DNA from: Stenopsyche tienmushanensis
Taxonomy: Eukaryota > Arthropoda > Insecta > Trichoptera > Stenopsychidae
Assembly (NCBI GenBank): GCA_008973525.1
Contig: WACJ01000009.1
Span: 620,001 to 684,000, forward strand
Reading direction: 5' to 3'
DNA length: 64,000 bases
How positions within the stretch are numbered: position 1 is the stretch's first letter; every line of letters starts with the position of its first letter. The notes below the pieces were generated by a model. It searched no databases. It worked only from the letters and a program-made list of their open reading frames with translations, and was not told where the DNA came from. Below are positions 48,001-60,310 of this stretch, one piece after another. The position numbers and the translations under genes are program-made.

Positions 48001-49797
48001 TAATAGCAAAGTACATTAACATATTATGTCGTTATTATGTACTGTGGATATAATACAAACTGTCCACAATGTAAGAATATATGTTGGAATATAGTTGGAA
48101 AGTCATAACCCGAAGATGATCGTTAATTAGAATTACCGAAACCTCTAAAGTTTTAATACTCCATATCATCATTATCCTTTCATGTGAGTTATTAAACCAC
48201 AATTTATTACAAGAAACATAATAAATATAACATGACGAAACAAATAAGAATCATTATGTTGATTTATTTTTCTAGAAATTTGAAAACCTGTTTTTTAAAA
48301 TGCATATTTTAAAGTGCCATATCCGTCATCGATGTAACTAGTCTCAATGGGAGATTTTGCCATTTTTACGCGTAAAAATAATGGTGGTCTCGATAGGGTG
48401 CATATACCAGTATTTTAGCTCTCTATGAAGAGAAGAAGGCATTATCAAGATACAGTTACATTGTTTATTATTAGGACAATGATGCAGTTTAGATTATTTA
48501 AGTCTAATGAAGAAATCGAGATAAGAATACATAAAAAAAATATTTGAGAAAAACTCAAGCAACCTAATCGAAGATATTCAAAAGAAAGATTAGTAAAATT
48601 TAATTTTACAGATTGATACATTATATTCTCCCTTAAGCATTATTTTTTTAATCTATTAACTCATAACAGGAATATAAGAGCATCCCTTCCAGCGGTTTGC
48701 TATAATTACTTGCTTCAAAATACAATTTAAGTAACCTCTACTTTTTGAAGGACCCTTATAGATACATAATAAGATCGCTCGCTCCAAAGCTTGGGTTTCA
48801 TTTTCGAAAGCACTTCCGCGAGCGAACGACATTATAGAAACAATTACGCCCGAATGGTAAACTCGTGCTCTTGCAGCGATTCTTTGGCTCCAAAATGCAA
48901 TGGAAATCGTATTATCTGCAAAATCTAACTCAAAATTACTGACGGGATGATACTTATAATTATGATGTAGTGTAAGCCCCACTACTTTAGCTGAGCATAG
49001 GGTCAGTGCTCCGTTTCATGGTAAGCCCCATATGTAAATCGGTTACATAATACCCTCATTAAAACTAGATGCTTGATAACATTGTTTGTAGGACGGAGTG
49101 CTTACATGGCAATGTCTACGTAGACTCACTCCTGAGTCCTATTATTCCATCTTGCTACTCGACTTTTGATATTTTTCCTGGACTTAACCGTAAATAGCGC
49201 GCCGTATATTTAAAAATACAGAACCTCAAATGTTTCATCACAAATGATACATATACGTATCCATTTGAAATTTTATTCCATAAATGAATGTTTTATCTTA
49301 TATGATGTTGAAATTAATGTCGCATATAATGTATCATAATAATAGCTAGCCCTGCCTAAGCTAATCAAGCTTAAAATCATTAATTTTGTCTGAACAATGA
49401 AATTAATCAAATTGATTTGCATAGTATCATGCATAAGACCCCTGATATACTGCATATAGGTTTGAAATAATTAGCTCAAAAATGAAAGTAATAAGTTTAA
49501 AAAACGATTATTAATTTACGTTCTGACTGTTAATAGTCACTCCAAATTTGAAATAATTAATGTAGTTATGTTTTGATGTTGAATGTATTTAAATCAATAT
49601 CAATAAAAAGGCTACAATTTCTTCGGAAAATTATAACATTTTCGTCCATTTTCATATGAAATACAATTTTGGTAAAATACAATAGGTATATATAGGCGTG
49701 GAGATTCGTGTTTCTATTGTAAAATAATATCTATAGAATATTATAAATAGCATTTACAGTGAATAGAATATAATATATGGTACACATAATACATAAT
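45016..49797. other. No gene recognised
   Basis: Frames at 45114-45405, 45616-45816 and 47182-47448 were examined. The minus-strand one at 45616-45816 (MIAHMGEQIIFRDFWVTCIC) has protein-like composition but no family I can name. A 108-residue minus-strand frame at 48656-48982 has none either. Confidence 0.45.
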
Positions 49798-49865
49798 ATA
49801 TATAATACACGAGTTTAAAATTTTGATAAGATAATGTTGCCTTACGAGTGGAAATGGCCTAGGGT
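49798..49865 (-). repeat. CTCGT-family TTAA element fragment
   Basis: Read on the minus strand this contains CATTTCCACTCGTAAGGCAA and, further on, AAAATTTTAAACTCGTGTAT, the same order of blocks as at 34.3 kb and 26.35 kb. The far half and the TTAA ends are not visible. Confidence 0.45.
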
Positions 49866-51542
49866 CGTAATACAATTGAATGCGATGTTCAGATGATTCT
49901 GTTTCATAGTGATCAGGCTTAACAACGACATGTTTAATATGGAACAGAAGCATTGATATCTCAAAAATATAGAATTTAATATAAATCTTATTACTAAAAA
50001 ATACACTTTGAGAGAATAATATAAAGAGTGTCATGAAACATTACTTCTTTCGTAAAATTGATATAATTCTTAAACCAGCCAATAGATTGAAGTAAAATTT
50101 CAATGGTGACTACATCCAATTTTGCCGCATCTTTTCTTAAAAGTGTTATATCCGTTATCGAACGCAAGCGATCTCCATAGGAGACCTTACTAAGGAAAAT
50201 ATATTTCATATTGTGATTTATTATTTACCTTCCACGCGCAGTAAAGTAAGGATAGGATTATTTGGATAGGAATTATAATTTAAATAGGAGAGGAGTAAAT
50301 CTATGAGTGAGTAGCGAAACTATCATTATATTTAAATAATAATTATTGTTGCAAATTCAATAATTTACTCACGGATGTCCCTGCATAACTCTGTTAATCT
50401 CCTTAGTATTTACTTTTTCAAATCCAGGAAATCAGAGCAAATCTGGATCGAGACAATCGATCGAAATTATTAATATTTCGTTCGTTCGTTTTCAATCGGT
50501 GGTGCGTATATCAGCGTGATAAAATGCCAAAAACTGATTATTTTTTACTTGAATTGTGTGATTTGCATTGATTAACTTCTTCGTTAGTGAGCAAATTTAA
50601 AATCGATGAAGTCGTTGATGTCATAATCGCTTTACACCGATTACTTTCTGTCAGCTCCTATCAGCGTAAGACAATCTTCAATTCGAGGCAGGGTCATTTC
50701 TTTACATAAACAATGCACAAAAAATCGATTCATTTGCTCCTCCTTTAGAAGGAAATAATAATTGGACAAAGACTCATTCAACACGCAGCGAAGAACGGCA
50801 AGCAGTTAAAAAAACAAACATTGTCGATCGCACACAATATTTGGTAATTTCTTTGCGTAAACAAATAACACACTTGAAATCAAAATCATTATAAGTCAAT
50901 AAATTTGGGCTTAACGATCTATACAATCATGTGATGCATACGAGGAAGCTCCCGAACTGCGCTAAGATCTCTCTGTCTCTGTCTGTCTCCGAGCTTCAAT
51001 GTGCAAGAGTGCTCTTTCTGAATAGTGGAGGGGGTTACGGAGGGTCACCGATAGTACTACCGTAGGGATTAAATGGCACGCAAACGAGAAAAATATAAGA
51101 ACGACATTTATCAGTGCATAGTTTTATATAAAAATTGTATTTGAATTGTGTATTTGTACGTATTATAATACGAATATGCTAAAAAAGGCTATAACGCATT
51201 TGTAATTTTTATTTTGATATTTACATATATTTAATAAGATTAAAATATTGACATTTATGTGTGCCATCAGCACACACAAATTTAAATACATGTCAAAATC
51301 ATACGATATTTTTTCAAGCTAAATTTCTACCATTCAGGCTCAGTAAAGGCTCAAAATTCGCAAAAAGTAAAGTATAAATTTTTATTAAAAATAACTTACC
51401 CTTGTTACTGAAATAATATTTTTATATTTAGTAAATATGTACGTTTAGTTCTTTAAGAACATTTCCATTTTTTTATTGGTGAACGAGTCACAGTTTAAAC
51501 TTTCATTATTTTTTCTGTTTAAAAATTTAAAAACAAATTTTA
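49866..51542. other. No gene recognised
   Basis: AT-rich, with a GC-richer patch near 50930-51080 that includes a short imperfect TCTG/TCTC microsatellite (about 50968-50990). No coding sequence or repeat partner recognised. Confidence 0.5.
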
Positions 51543-52300
51543 CTCAAACCTCTTTTTGTGCGATTTCGAAGTTATGCGGTAAAGCAGATTTTTTTAAAAT
51601 TTCAGAGTACGTATCAGGATATTTTGGACAAAATAGAAAACAAATCATCAAAATTAACCGAAATTTGGAAAAAAATTATAATTTGCATCTGGTGTCGCTG
51701 AAATGCGACCACGCCCTTTATTCTGGTTTAGATTTTTGAAAAAAAATATTTTTTTCGTCATTTTTCAAAATTTATTTTTTAACTATTTAAAAAAAATAAA
51801 ACTGAGACAAAATAAGGCCAAAAAAATATTTGACTGCATTTTTTTTAAACAGCCGCCATTTTGTATTTTTTTTAGTTAGGGACTATAGTGACATCTTAAC
51901 TAATTAAAAATTATATTATTGGAAAGAGAAAATCTTCACAGAACAACGATGACGTTGGCATTGGGTATACTATTCTTCCAAAGAAGAGAGCGATTTTGAG
52001 TCATATCGAAAATCGCAACGAAAATTATCATAAAGCGATGATAGTTTGTAATTAAAGTAATTAATATTTCTCTAGTGGATGTCTGGCATTTGAGATTCCC
52101 AAAGTCAGACATTCTTAAAATTTTACCAATGATACAAGATGTTCTTTAATGTTATCAAAAATATTATTTTTTAATTGCCTTATTGTTGTCTTGTTTCTTT
52201 ATTAACTTTTTTTGTGCGACTTTGGATACATTTTATATAGCTGTTTTAAAGTTATGCGGTTTTTCAAATCCATGGAACGCATCTTCACTTTTTCTATATA
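51543..52300 (+). mobile_element. TA-flanked pogo/Tigger-like element, right end lost
   Basis: After TA (51541-51542) the element starts CTCAAACCTCTTTTTGTGCG, the best preserved left terminus of the family, and continues with GATTTCGAAGTTATGCGG. It matches the 44.2-kb copy through AGAGAAAATCTTCACAGAAC, CATATCGAAAATCG and ATCCATGGAACGCATCTTCA. Similarity stops at about 52300, so the right inverted repeat is missing. No functional transposase frame is present. Confidence 0.78.
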
Positions 52301-53137
52301 AGTCATTGGCTTTTTATGGAGTATTAATATTTAAGGAAACACAAGTTTTTTGTCTATTTTTATAATCATAAGTGGTATTTATTGAGTTAATGACTTAGAA
52401 TTTATTTTTTCATATCTAGGAAATAAGTAATATTTACACTGGGCTCTCCGTCTGTTAATCTTGAACGGTATTGTCTCGAAACTATTAAAAATTATTTATG
52501 CAGTAAATTTACGCAATTTATCGTAGAATATTTTCCGAAATTCTTTTATATAATACAAGTGTTTAATGGTAATTTAAAGAGCTGAGAGTTTGGCGCAGCG
52601 CTGTATGCAGTGGGTACCTGGCGGAAGGATATTTAGTGGGCAGCGGTCTGACGGGCGAATCCATATATCTTCTGCCGCCGCGGGCCTTTACTCCACGATT
52701 ACAGCCAATGAGATAAATTATCTCAGCATCGGACAACAAGTCGAACACTCAATGGCTATTTACGCTGCTGCTTCCACCACCTTCAAAATCCTTATCAAGG
52801 AAACCCATATTTTCTGATGCTTTCGCCGAAAAAATTCACCGTCTCGTTTGCGCTCATAAATTGTAATTTTCTCGATTGTAAATTATCTCATACTTTGGCG
52901 AGTTTTACTATAAGAATGTAGACTTTTCATTAACCAATTCTCCGGTATATTGGGTTAAATCTCCAACTCTTATTATTAGGTTCGCCCGAAAGAAAACTAT
53001 TATATTCGCACGCTTTCGTATATGTTCAGACACAGTGATGAAAACAACAATCTATTTTTTTCTTGTTTTGTGGCAGCTTATTGTGTAACAAACATTAAGG
53101 AAAAACACGGGGAAGACCGAAACCAACGAATAACTTA
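52301..53137. other. No gene recognised; GC-richer patch
   Basis: Bases 52580-52720 are clearly GC-richer than the surroundings and open on both strands, but neither translation resembles a known protein and no splice sites frame it. Confidence 0.45.
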
Positions 53138-53790
53138 CACTTAAACCTCATTTTGGATAAAACAGAAAATAAATCATCAACATTAACCGAAATTTAGAAA
53201 AAGGTACTATTTTGGACTGTTTCTGGCTGGATCATGTTGGCATCTGCTATCGCTGAATTACGACTACACCCTTTAATGAGGTATTCTAGTCTTGAATTTT
53301 GAAAATAGTTCTATGTAATGTTCCAACGTTAAAAATATATTTTCCAAAGGAATTTCTAATATACTTACTACTTACATAATTATAGCTATTTTATTGAAGT
53401 GGTATCTAAACTGGTCCTACCAGAATGAAATCTTTAAACGCGTTTTTCTCGAAACTACTATTTTCAACACGGTTGAACATGATATCTCAAGTTTTAATTT
53501 ATTGATGTACTTTAAATTGGGTTTATATTTTTTTATGTAATCCTCTATTATTCCTACCAAATTTATGCCAAAACTTAATTTTTAACCATTTTAAAAGCTG
53601 AGAAAATAAGGTCAAAAATGACTTTTTTTAAACAGTCGTTATTTTGTGAAAATATCTATTTTTTGAGGTTAGAGACTTTCTTGTATCATTAGTCAAATTT
53701 GTGCTATTTTTTAATTAACTTATTATTTTCGTGATTATTTATTAACTTTTTTTGTGCGAATTTAGGTATATTTTATATCTTTACTTTTTT
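53138..53790 (+). mobile_element. Rearranged pogo/Tigger-like element copy
   Basis: TA at 53136-53137 is followed by CACTTAAACCTCATTTTGG; the terminus then jumps into the interior seen at 51630 (AAATCATCAACATTAACCGA), so about 80 bases are deleted. Later blocks shared with the other copies include GATATCTCAAGTTTTAATT, TTTATGCCAAAA and TTATTAACTTTTTTTGTGCG. The right end is lost after about 53790. Confidence 0.7.
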
Positions 53791-54889
53791 ATGAAAGTAA
53801 TAGTATTTGGTATTGAATTTTAGTTTTTCTAAATCAGGGGTTGAACGCGATCAAAGCTACAAGCACCATGAATAAAATTTATTGACCATCCCTAACGATA
53901 AACAGTTGATAACGATGATAATTTTGATTTAGATGCTTTAAATCAGATGTCAAAAGACTATAAAATACCCCTAAATTAGACCGATCGTTAAATTATGAAG
54001 AAGATATTCAGGGATTTGTAATTGAAACAGTTCCTCGTTAATTGATAGAAAATGTCACAAACACCCTCATATCCAATATTAACCATACACATTAATTTAT
54101 AACGCATCGAAAAAACGAACAAAATGAGTTTTTGTATGCCGCACGAACTATCCCTGATTAACAAAGCATAACGAAATAGCTGATAAAAATACATAAACAT
54201 GCAAATTTCTCCCTAAATACTATCACTAGAGATGAGAAATTGCCTATAAAATTCTATCCCATCTTCCATATTTACCAAATTTTCACATTTGGAAAAATAA
54301 TTTAAAGATTAAAAAACGTAAATAATATCAAAAATCCCTTACGAGTGATTGAATTTGCAACAATATTTGATACATAATTTGAAAACAACGTTAATAGAAT
54401 TCCTCTTTGCACAATAATTTCCTAATTTAAGCATATGTGGAAAGCAATGGAATGCTATCACATCTTCAAAAAATTAGCTCCATTGGCTTTCAGGGACAAT
54501 TCCATTAAACACACTCTTACAAGTCAAAATATACACGACTCATGCATCACCTCTATCAACCGAACAAGGGAAACAAATTTTAATTAACTTTTAAAAAAGA
54601 GCATAATCTTCTTGCATCGTTGCTCTACGGTTGAGGATCACGACCATTTTATATATTCGTCGTCTACTCGAGCAAGTTCCTTAAATTATTCATATAAAGC
54701 GACTTTAAAAACTGAGTTCGTTGAATCGTGGCGAATTCCGTCGTCCTTTCTTAAAGATCTCTAAAAATACGTATACTTTTACCTTTAAAATATGATCAAA
54801 ATACTTCATAAAATATTGATCTTAATCAATCAATATAATTTTAGGGTTTGGATTGCTTACTTCTAATAAGGTTAGGTTCATATTAGTGT
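53791..54889. other. No gene recognised
   Basis: AT-rich with one 70-residue chance frame (53988-54200, minus). Nothing else is supported. Confidence 0.5.
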
Positions 54890-55265
54890 ACAATATATTA
54901 CTCAAAAAGTTCGTATGATTATTCATCAACATCCCATCTCCTTCAGGAGTGATAAATTTAACGCTTTTCTAGCATTTGATGCCTATTTGTAGAACGATCT
55001 TTGAGCATAAAATAGGCATCAGTTTCGGCAATTACTTTTTCATTTGAACCAAATCCCTCTTTCCATGGAGATTTTTTTTTAGATCTGCAAACAGGTAGTA
55101 GTCGGGAGCCAGATCCGGAGAATACGGTGGATAGGGAAGCAATTCAAAATGCAATTCGTGCAATTTTGCCATTGTTGCGATCGATTTGTGACACGGTGCA
55201 TTATCTTGGTAAAAGGAGCACATTTTTCTTCTTCACTTGGGGTCGTTTTATCGCAATTTCTTCCG
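54890..55265 (-). pseudogene. mariner transposase remnant (C-terminal part)
   Basis: The minus-strand frame 55223-55032 contains YQDNAPCHKSIATMAKLHEL, HFELLPYPPYSPDLAPDYYL and FADLKKNLHGKR, diagnostic of the catalytic core of mariner (DD34D) transposases. The third catalytic Asp region normally reads SPDLAPSDY; here the Ser is missing (SPDLAPDYY). Downstream frames continue weakly (a TDAYF-like segment) to about 54890, where CTCAAAAAGTTCGTA may be the start of the terminal repeat. The N-terminal half and the first catalytic Asp are not recognisable beyond about 55265. It is inactive. Confidence 0.85.
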
Positions 55266-57139
55266 TTTAATACACCAATAACGCCATATATATATTAATA
55301 TTAACAATTCTTCCTTTCTCGGGGTAATCGATGAATAAAATAGCATGCGCATCTCAAAATAGGGAGTTCAAAAGCATCCTACGAACTTATTGAGTTGAAT
55401 TATTATATAGGGTGAATGTATGGCTAAAAAAGGACAATTATATTATTATAATCATGTTTAAATATGATTATTTTTTATCAAAATCATGCATAGAAAACGA
55501 TCATTTTTACTATAACTGTCTAAAAGAGTATTTATTTTTCCTCCATTTCACTTTCTAAATAATGGAAATTGTTAACTAAAATATGAAGATGTGTTTGTGT
55601 AATATATAAAAAAGTGCTACTGTTTTACTGTATTGTGTTTGTGTGCGATGAAGTGAGTAAAGACAATTTTCCTTCTCTTTCCGATTAATTTCTGCTTGAA
55701 AATTTCACGTTACGTCTCATTCAACCCGATTTGTTCTACCCCCTTTATATAAATTACACTTCAAAATTAATTCTGAATATAATGTTATAAAGACGATATT
55801 ATTTGCTCAAAAATTTATTACAATTCAATTAAAACATCTAAAGAACATTTTTTTAAATTTAGTAACAAAAATAAGAACGATCGAATGATTTATATACGGA
55901 AACTCCACTTTTTTATCGTGTAAGCAAAGCCTACTTTAAATCAAATATCATATTATTTTTGTCATAAATATCAGACCGAATTGAAAAATTACATCTGATG
56001 GGACATTCAACGACGAGAACGACTATTTCGCTCTTCGCGTGCATACATTAGTCAGTTTAGACATAGTATTTGGAAACGTCAGCTTCTTAGCCTAATATTG
56101 ATCAAACACGCGATGTTCGCGAGGGCGATCTTTTTCCACGGCGAAAAACCGTATAAGAAACTGCTTGATTTATATTTCGGACAAATCGACGGGGTAAATA
56201 TGTGCTAACGTCATTTTGGGGTCGAAACAAACTTTGACTGAACGTGAAGAATCACCGCTCCAAATGAAAATTTTCGAATTTTCTTCATGCGCAAATACAC
56301 CATTATGCCATTGTTTTGACAGCCCTGTATTATATCCGGAACTATTCAAATAGTTACGAAATAACGAACAACACAGGGCTTTGTATAAAATACTTAGACA
56401 CGAAGTGAATGAGACCATGAATATGGACAAATGAACTTTCGTGCGAATTACCCAAGCCTGAGTGAGTAGCTATTATACTATGTAAATGCGAAAAAAATGG
56501 ACAAAACCATGATATTAACATGTTGTTGAAACAATTTTCATATACTTTAAGATTATTAATTTAGTACACATATGACATTTGATACAAACGTGGTGTTTCA
56601 TTGCAATAAAATCGTGCTTTTATGGCGATAATGTCATATTTTGGATTCAAATTGTTACAAATTTGATCAAAAATGATGAGTAATAAATAATTTCAATCGA
56701 ATAATTTTTATACGACACAAAATCATTTCACTAACAAATAAGTATGTCTTGGATACAACTGTATCTGGTCATGTTGAATGATATCTCATTTTCAATCCAT
56801 CAATTCAAATTAGGTAGTTGATAGAGTTTGTCTTTGTCTTGCAATCAAAGCAATGCATGTTGAAATGCAACCCATTAAGCTGGCAGTTGACTAACGATGA
56901 GGTATCCAAACAATACATACGCCTTACCAAAGATAATTGACTTCCATCTTCGATGCAATCTTCTTAGAATGCTGATGTAGAATACAGTTAATTATTTCAA
57001 TAGTCATTTATACATTTTTACTTATGATGATTAGAATTGGACAAGCTCAAATTCTCTCTAGCTTCTCAAGTATATAAATATATGGATATATTTAATCATC
57101 AATATTTGTATATACAAGTCCATTAAAAATCTATTATAT
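55266..57139. other. No gene recognised
   Basis: AT-rich. The 86-residue minus-strand frame at 56170-56430 has no recognisable domain. Confidence 0.5.
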
Positions 57140-58099
57140 ATTTTTTAAACAATCTATCCGTTGGGGGACATTCTTATGGCGTTGCTGGCTTGTGTATGTC
57201 TCCATTCATTAATGAGGAACTAATGTTCATTCATTAGAATCTTTTGTCCAGGTCATGAACCATACACCTATTCAGTCTACGCGTTCCGGAGGCTTGGCTG
57301 ATTAGCTCTTAAATAAGGCGGTTGGGTGTGTGTCCAATCTTCTCTTGTATTTTTGGCTATGGTTTTCAATCTCCTGCCTCAATGTTGGTATGATTAATTC
57401 TCTGTGTATCGTTTCGTTTGTCACGTACCATGGAAAGTTGCCTATAGTACGCAGCACTTTGGATTGAAAGCGTTGGAGATTGTCAATATTGGAGTTTGAT
57501 GCGGTACTCCAGAGCTGTATCCCATATGTCCAGATTAGTTTTAATATACTTTTGACAGGAGGATCTCTCGTCTATGAGTGAAAGTGATATGTGTAGATTT
57601 ACTTTAATTATCCTGTATGCGCCATTCCTTGGGCCATTTTTGTATATTGTTAAGGTCATGTTGGAGCAGTTGAGACGCTATTGCGGGATCGTTGTGCCAA
57701 GTTAGAAAAGCTGTGTCATCCGCGAAGGTGGCTTTTGTCATGGTGTCTGTTGTCAAAATGTCGGTTGTGTATAAAAGGTATAAAACTGGACCAAGTACGC
57801 TGCTTTGTGGGACACCGGATTTTATATCATGGCTTCATCTTCGTATTTGACGTAGAATGTTCTGTTGGTCAGGTATGATTTGAATATGAAGAAGTAATTT
57901 GTGGGCAGTTGTTTTCCAATTTTATATAACAAGCCCGGATGCCACACTTTGTCAAAAGCCTGAGTATCAAGGAATGCTACCGAACAATATTTTCTGTCTT
58001 CTAAGTCCTTGTGTATTCTATTAAAGATCCTGTGTATTTGTTCCACAGTCGCATGTGTTTGACGAAATCCAAATTAGTGATTGGGTATTGAGTATAGCA
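57140..58099 (-). pseudogene. Second Jockey-clade LINE fragment
   Basis: On the minus strand the fragment opens, frames joined loosely, with FGFRQTHATVEQ, then VEQIHRIFNRIHKDLEDRKY, YCSVAFLDTQAFDKVWHPGL, NRTFYVKYEDEA, the altered motif-B region, and ATFADDTAFLTWHNDPAIAS with an intact FADD. It ends past the ELISQ-type tail and an AT-rich 3' end at about 57140. Stops and frameshifts break it. Compared with the copy at 4217-5251 it keeps about 130 more bases after motif C, but both join directly to the same KSILKLIWTYG segment, apparently skipping residues other Jockey elements have. Confidence 0.85.
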
Positions 58100-58250
58100 T
58101 CCGATCTTGAGGCGCTCATTTGTCATATCAGCGGTCCGAAAAGCGGACCGATTGAACACGCAAACCTTATTGCCATTCCGTCCTCTTTTAGGGCTTTTCT
58201 ATGATTTATACGATCATGGAAGCAACGTAGCCTATATATACTTTCTATCA
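58100..58250 (+). pseudogene. R1-clade LINE C-terminal fragment
   Basis: The plus strand reads ASDLEALICHISGPKSGPIE then HANLIA and PSSFRAFL, aligning with ASEREELL to GPVGHRDLVARPGAFSAF of the intact ORF2 and, more closely at the DNA level, with the reversed 38.58-kb fragment (CAGCGGTC and AAAAGCGGACCG shared). It directly abuts the 5' end of the Jockey fragment, which lies in the opposite orientation. Confidence 0.7.
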
Positions 58251-60104
58251 TAGTATTTTATTTTACAACAGCAACCGCTATCTACACATTAAGTCGGGTA
58301 CTTTTGGGACTATCTTTGTATAGTATTTTAAAACATACATTATAATGGTATTTAATATATTGTGTTTATAATATAAGTTAATTTTAAAAAATAAATTAGA
58401 TTTTCGGGGGGGGGGGGCTTTTGGGTTAAGTTAGATACTTGCCACTGGCACTTCATACCTGAACCTGAACCTTTATAATAAAGGTCAAGGATTAAATCTA
58501 CTAAGCCAACATGCCAAAAATTTTATACATATAACTATTTTGAAATGCTTTTCATTTTTATTATGATTTGATGATCAAAGGAGATCATTAATGAAACACT
58601 AGAAGCGTTCTCACGGAACCATATACGACGTCTCATATTAAGAATATCATAAAACGTTCCTGATATATTTATTGGTGTTATTTTTTTTTATACACTTGCC
58701 GAATATTAATATTTAACAATGCATGGCCTTAATTCCTTGAGCTTTAACCTTTAACGTTTGAGACATTGATTTTGTTCCATGGTTTTCATTGTTAAATGCG
58801 AATTGATATGTTTATATTTAGCCTAGATTAATCGTTTTTAAGCTACATCAAACTTTGTAAATTCTTATCAAAAAATACAAATCATAATAGGCAAATTTAG
58901 TTACACTATAAAATATTCTAATATTAATGAAAAATGAATTATTTTTACATAAAAATCTTGCAAACACTTAAGGAACTGCTTGATCTTCTGTTTTTTCAAT
59001 GACGGTAATGAGTTAACACTGTATGTCAAAATTAATATATATTCAAGCGAATGGAGTCATTGATGGATTGTTTATTATTTAGCTTAATAAACAATGATTG
59101 AAGTGCCTTTATGTATTTGAATTGGTCTATACAAATGATTGGCATGATTTCCCACACAGCATATTAAAAGAGCCCTTTAGCTTTCATCTGTAATTGTGCA
59201 CTATTAGATTACACACGAATGAATAAATTATTATGGTTGTTGTAGGTACGTCGAAAAGCAAGATTAATAATAAATATTCCATTACTGAACAAATACGGAA
59301 ATTCTCCAGGTAAATCGTACAATCGGAATATATTTCCCAATTTCATATAAAAATGACATTCGATGGAATGAATTGCGGATTACCGAAATTATACCATTTA
59401 TTTTGAAGCACGAAAACGAAGTACGACGGACAGCTTAAGTATAGCCGTCACGATATGCTTTTTTATGTAGAGAAAGAACGATGGCTGGTAATAGACAGGG
59501 AGCGACAAAGATGGGAAAAAGGGTAGGATGAGATGGCTTAGAGGTCAGATAGTTTGTAACCAAATCGACTTTTTGTCGAAAATATATATTTTTTCATTCG
59601 GGGGCCTCTATATGGCGCATTGGTGCACGACTGGAATATACTAAGGAGATCATAAATAAAACATAGATTCAAATGGTTTATATTCGTACTCGATTTCTAA
59701 GCATATATTCAAAATATATTTGAGGGATTTCTGTCATATGATTTTTTCCCCTACAAGTATGCATTGCGAGTATTGCTGAAATTCTTATTTTCACGAGGAA
59801 AATGCGAACCATTCAATTTCGCGAGGCAATTTTTAAAACGGCTGAACGACGAATTTTCAAAGGAATGCAAATAAATAGGTCACGAATAATGAATACATAA
59901 GCATTTCGTTTATTTAATTTAATGGAAATGTATCAAATTAAGCATAAATCAATCTAATTAACAACAAATATTCATCAAAAGATACATTTTTAACTTAAGT
60001 CACTTTTGATTCTAAATCCATCATAATGATTGAATTGATAATTTTCAGTATTTTAGAAAGATAAATTTAGCTTCCATCTTTCTTCAGGTTTAATGAGTCA
60101 ATTT
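58251..60104. other. No gene recognised
   Basis: AT-rich, with a 12-G run at 58406-58417. No coding sequence or repeat partner identified. Confidence 0.5.
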
Positions 60105-60310
60105 AACAGTGATATTTTCTATGGTACTGCAGACACATTGCGTCTGAAACAGCGACATCAAGCTCTTCTTACGCATAAGAGATGGGAGTCGTTGGATTGC
60201 CTTGGCTGTGGGAAGACGTCCTTCCCACAGCCAAACCTTTCTCTCTATCCCTTTTCTCTTGCTTCATCAATAAAGAAAACAATATATCTATTTGCACCCG
60301 AACACCTCCA
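60105..60310 (+). repeat. Dispersed repeat with perfect 14-bp stem-loop
   Basis: TTGGCTGTGGGAAG (60202-60215) and CTTCCCACAGCCAA (60221-60234) are perfect reverse complements around the loop ACGTC. The upstream 15-20 bases parallel 17222-17236, where a decayed hairpin with the same GGAAAGATGTCCTTCC core occurs. An AATAAA lies about 35 bases downstream (near 60269), which would suit an LTR R region, but no LTR boundaries or polymerase are seen. Confidence 0.55.

Noticed and set aside
48656..48982. 108-residue minus-strand open frame
   Set aside because: No domain, no splice sites and no repeat partner; frames of this length occur by chance in a 64-kb window.
51476..51739. 87-residue open frame
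   Set aside because: It overlaps the terminus of the TA-flanked element, is not preserved in the other copies and has no transposase motif.
58406..58417. 12-G run (and an 11-C run at 18488-18498)
   Set aside because: Isolated homopolymers with no partner tracts; could be ordinary slippage or sequencing error, and no G-quadruplex arrangement surrounds them.
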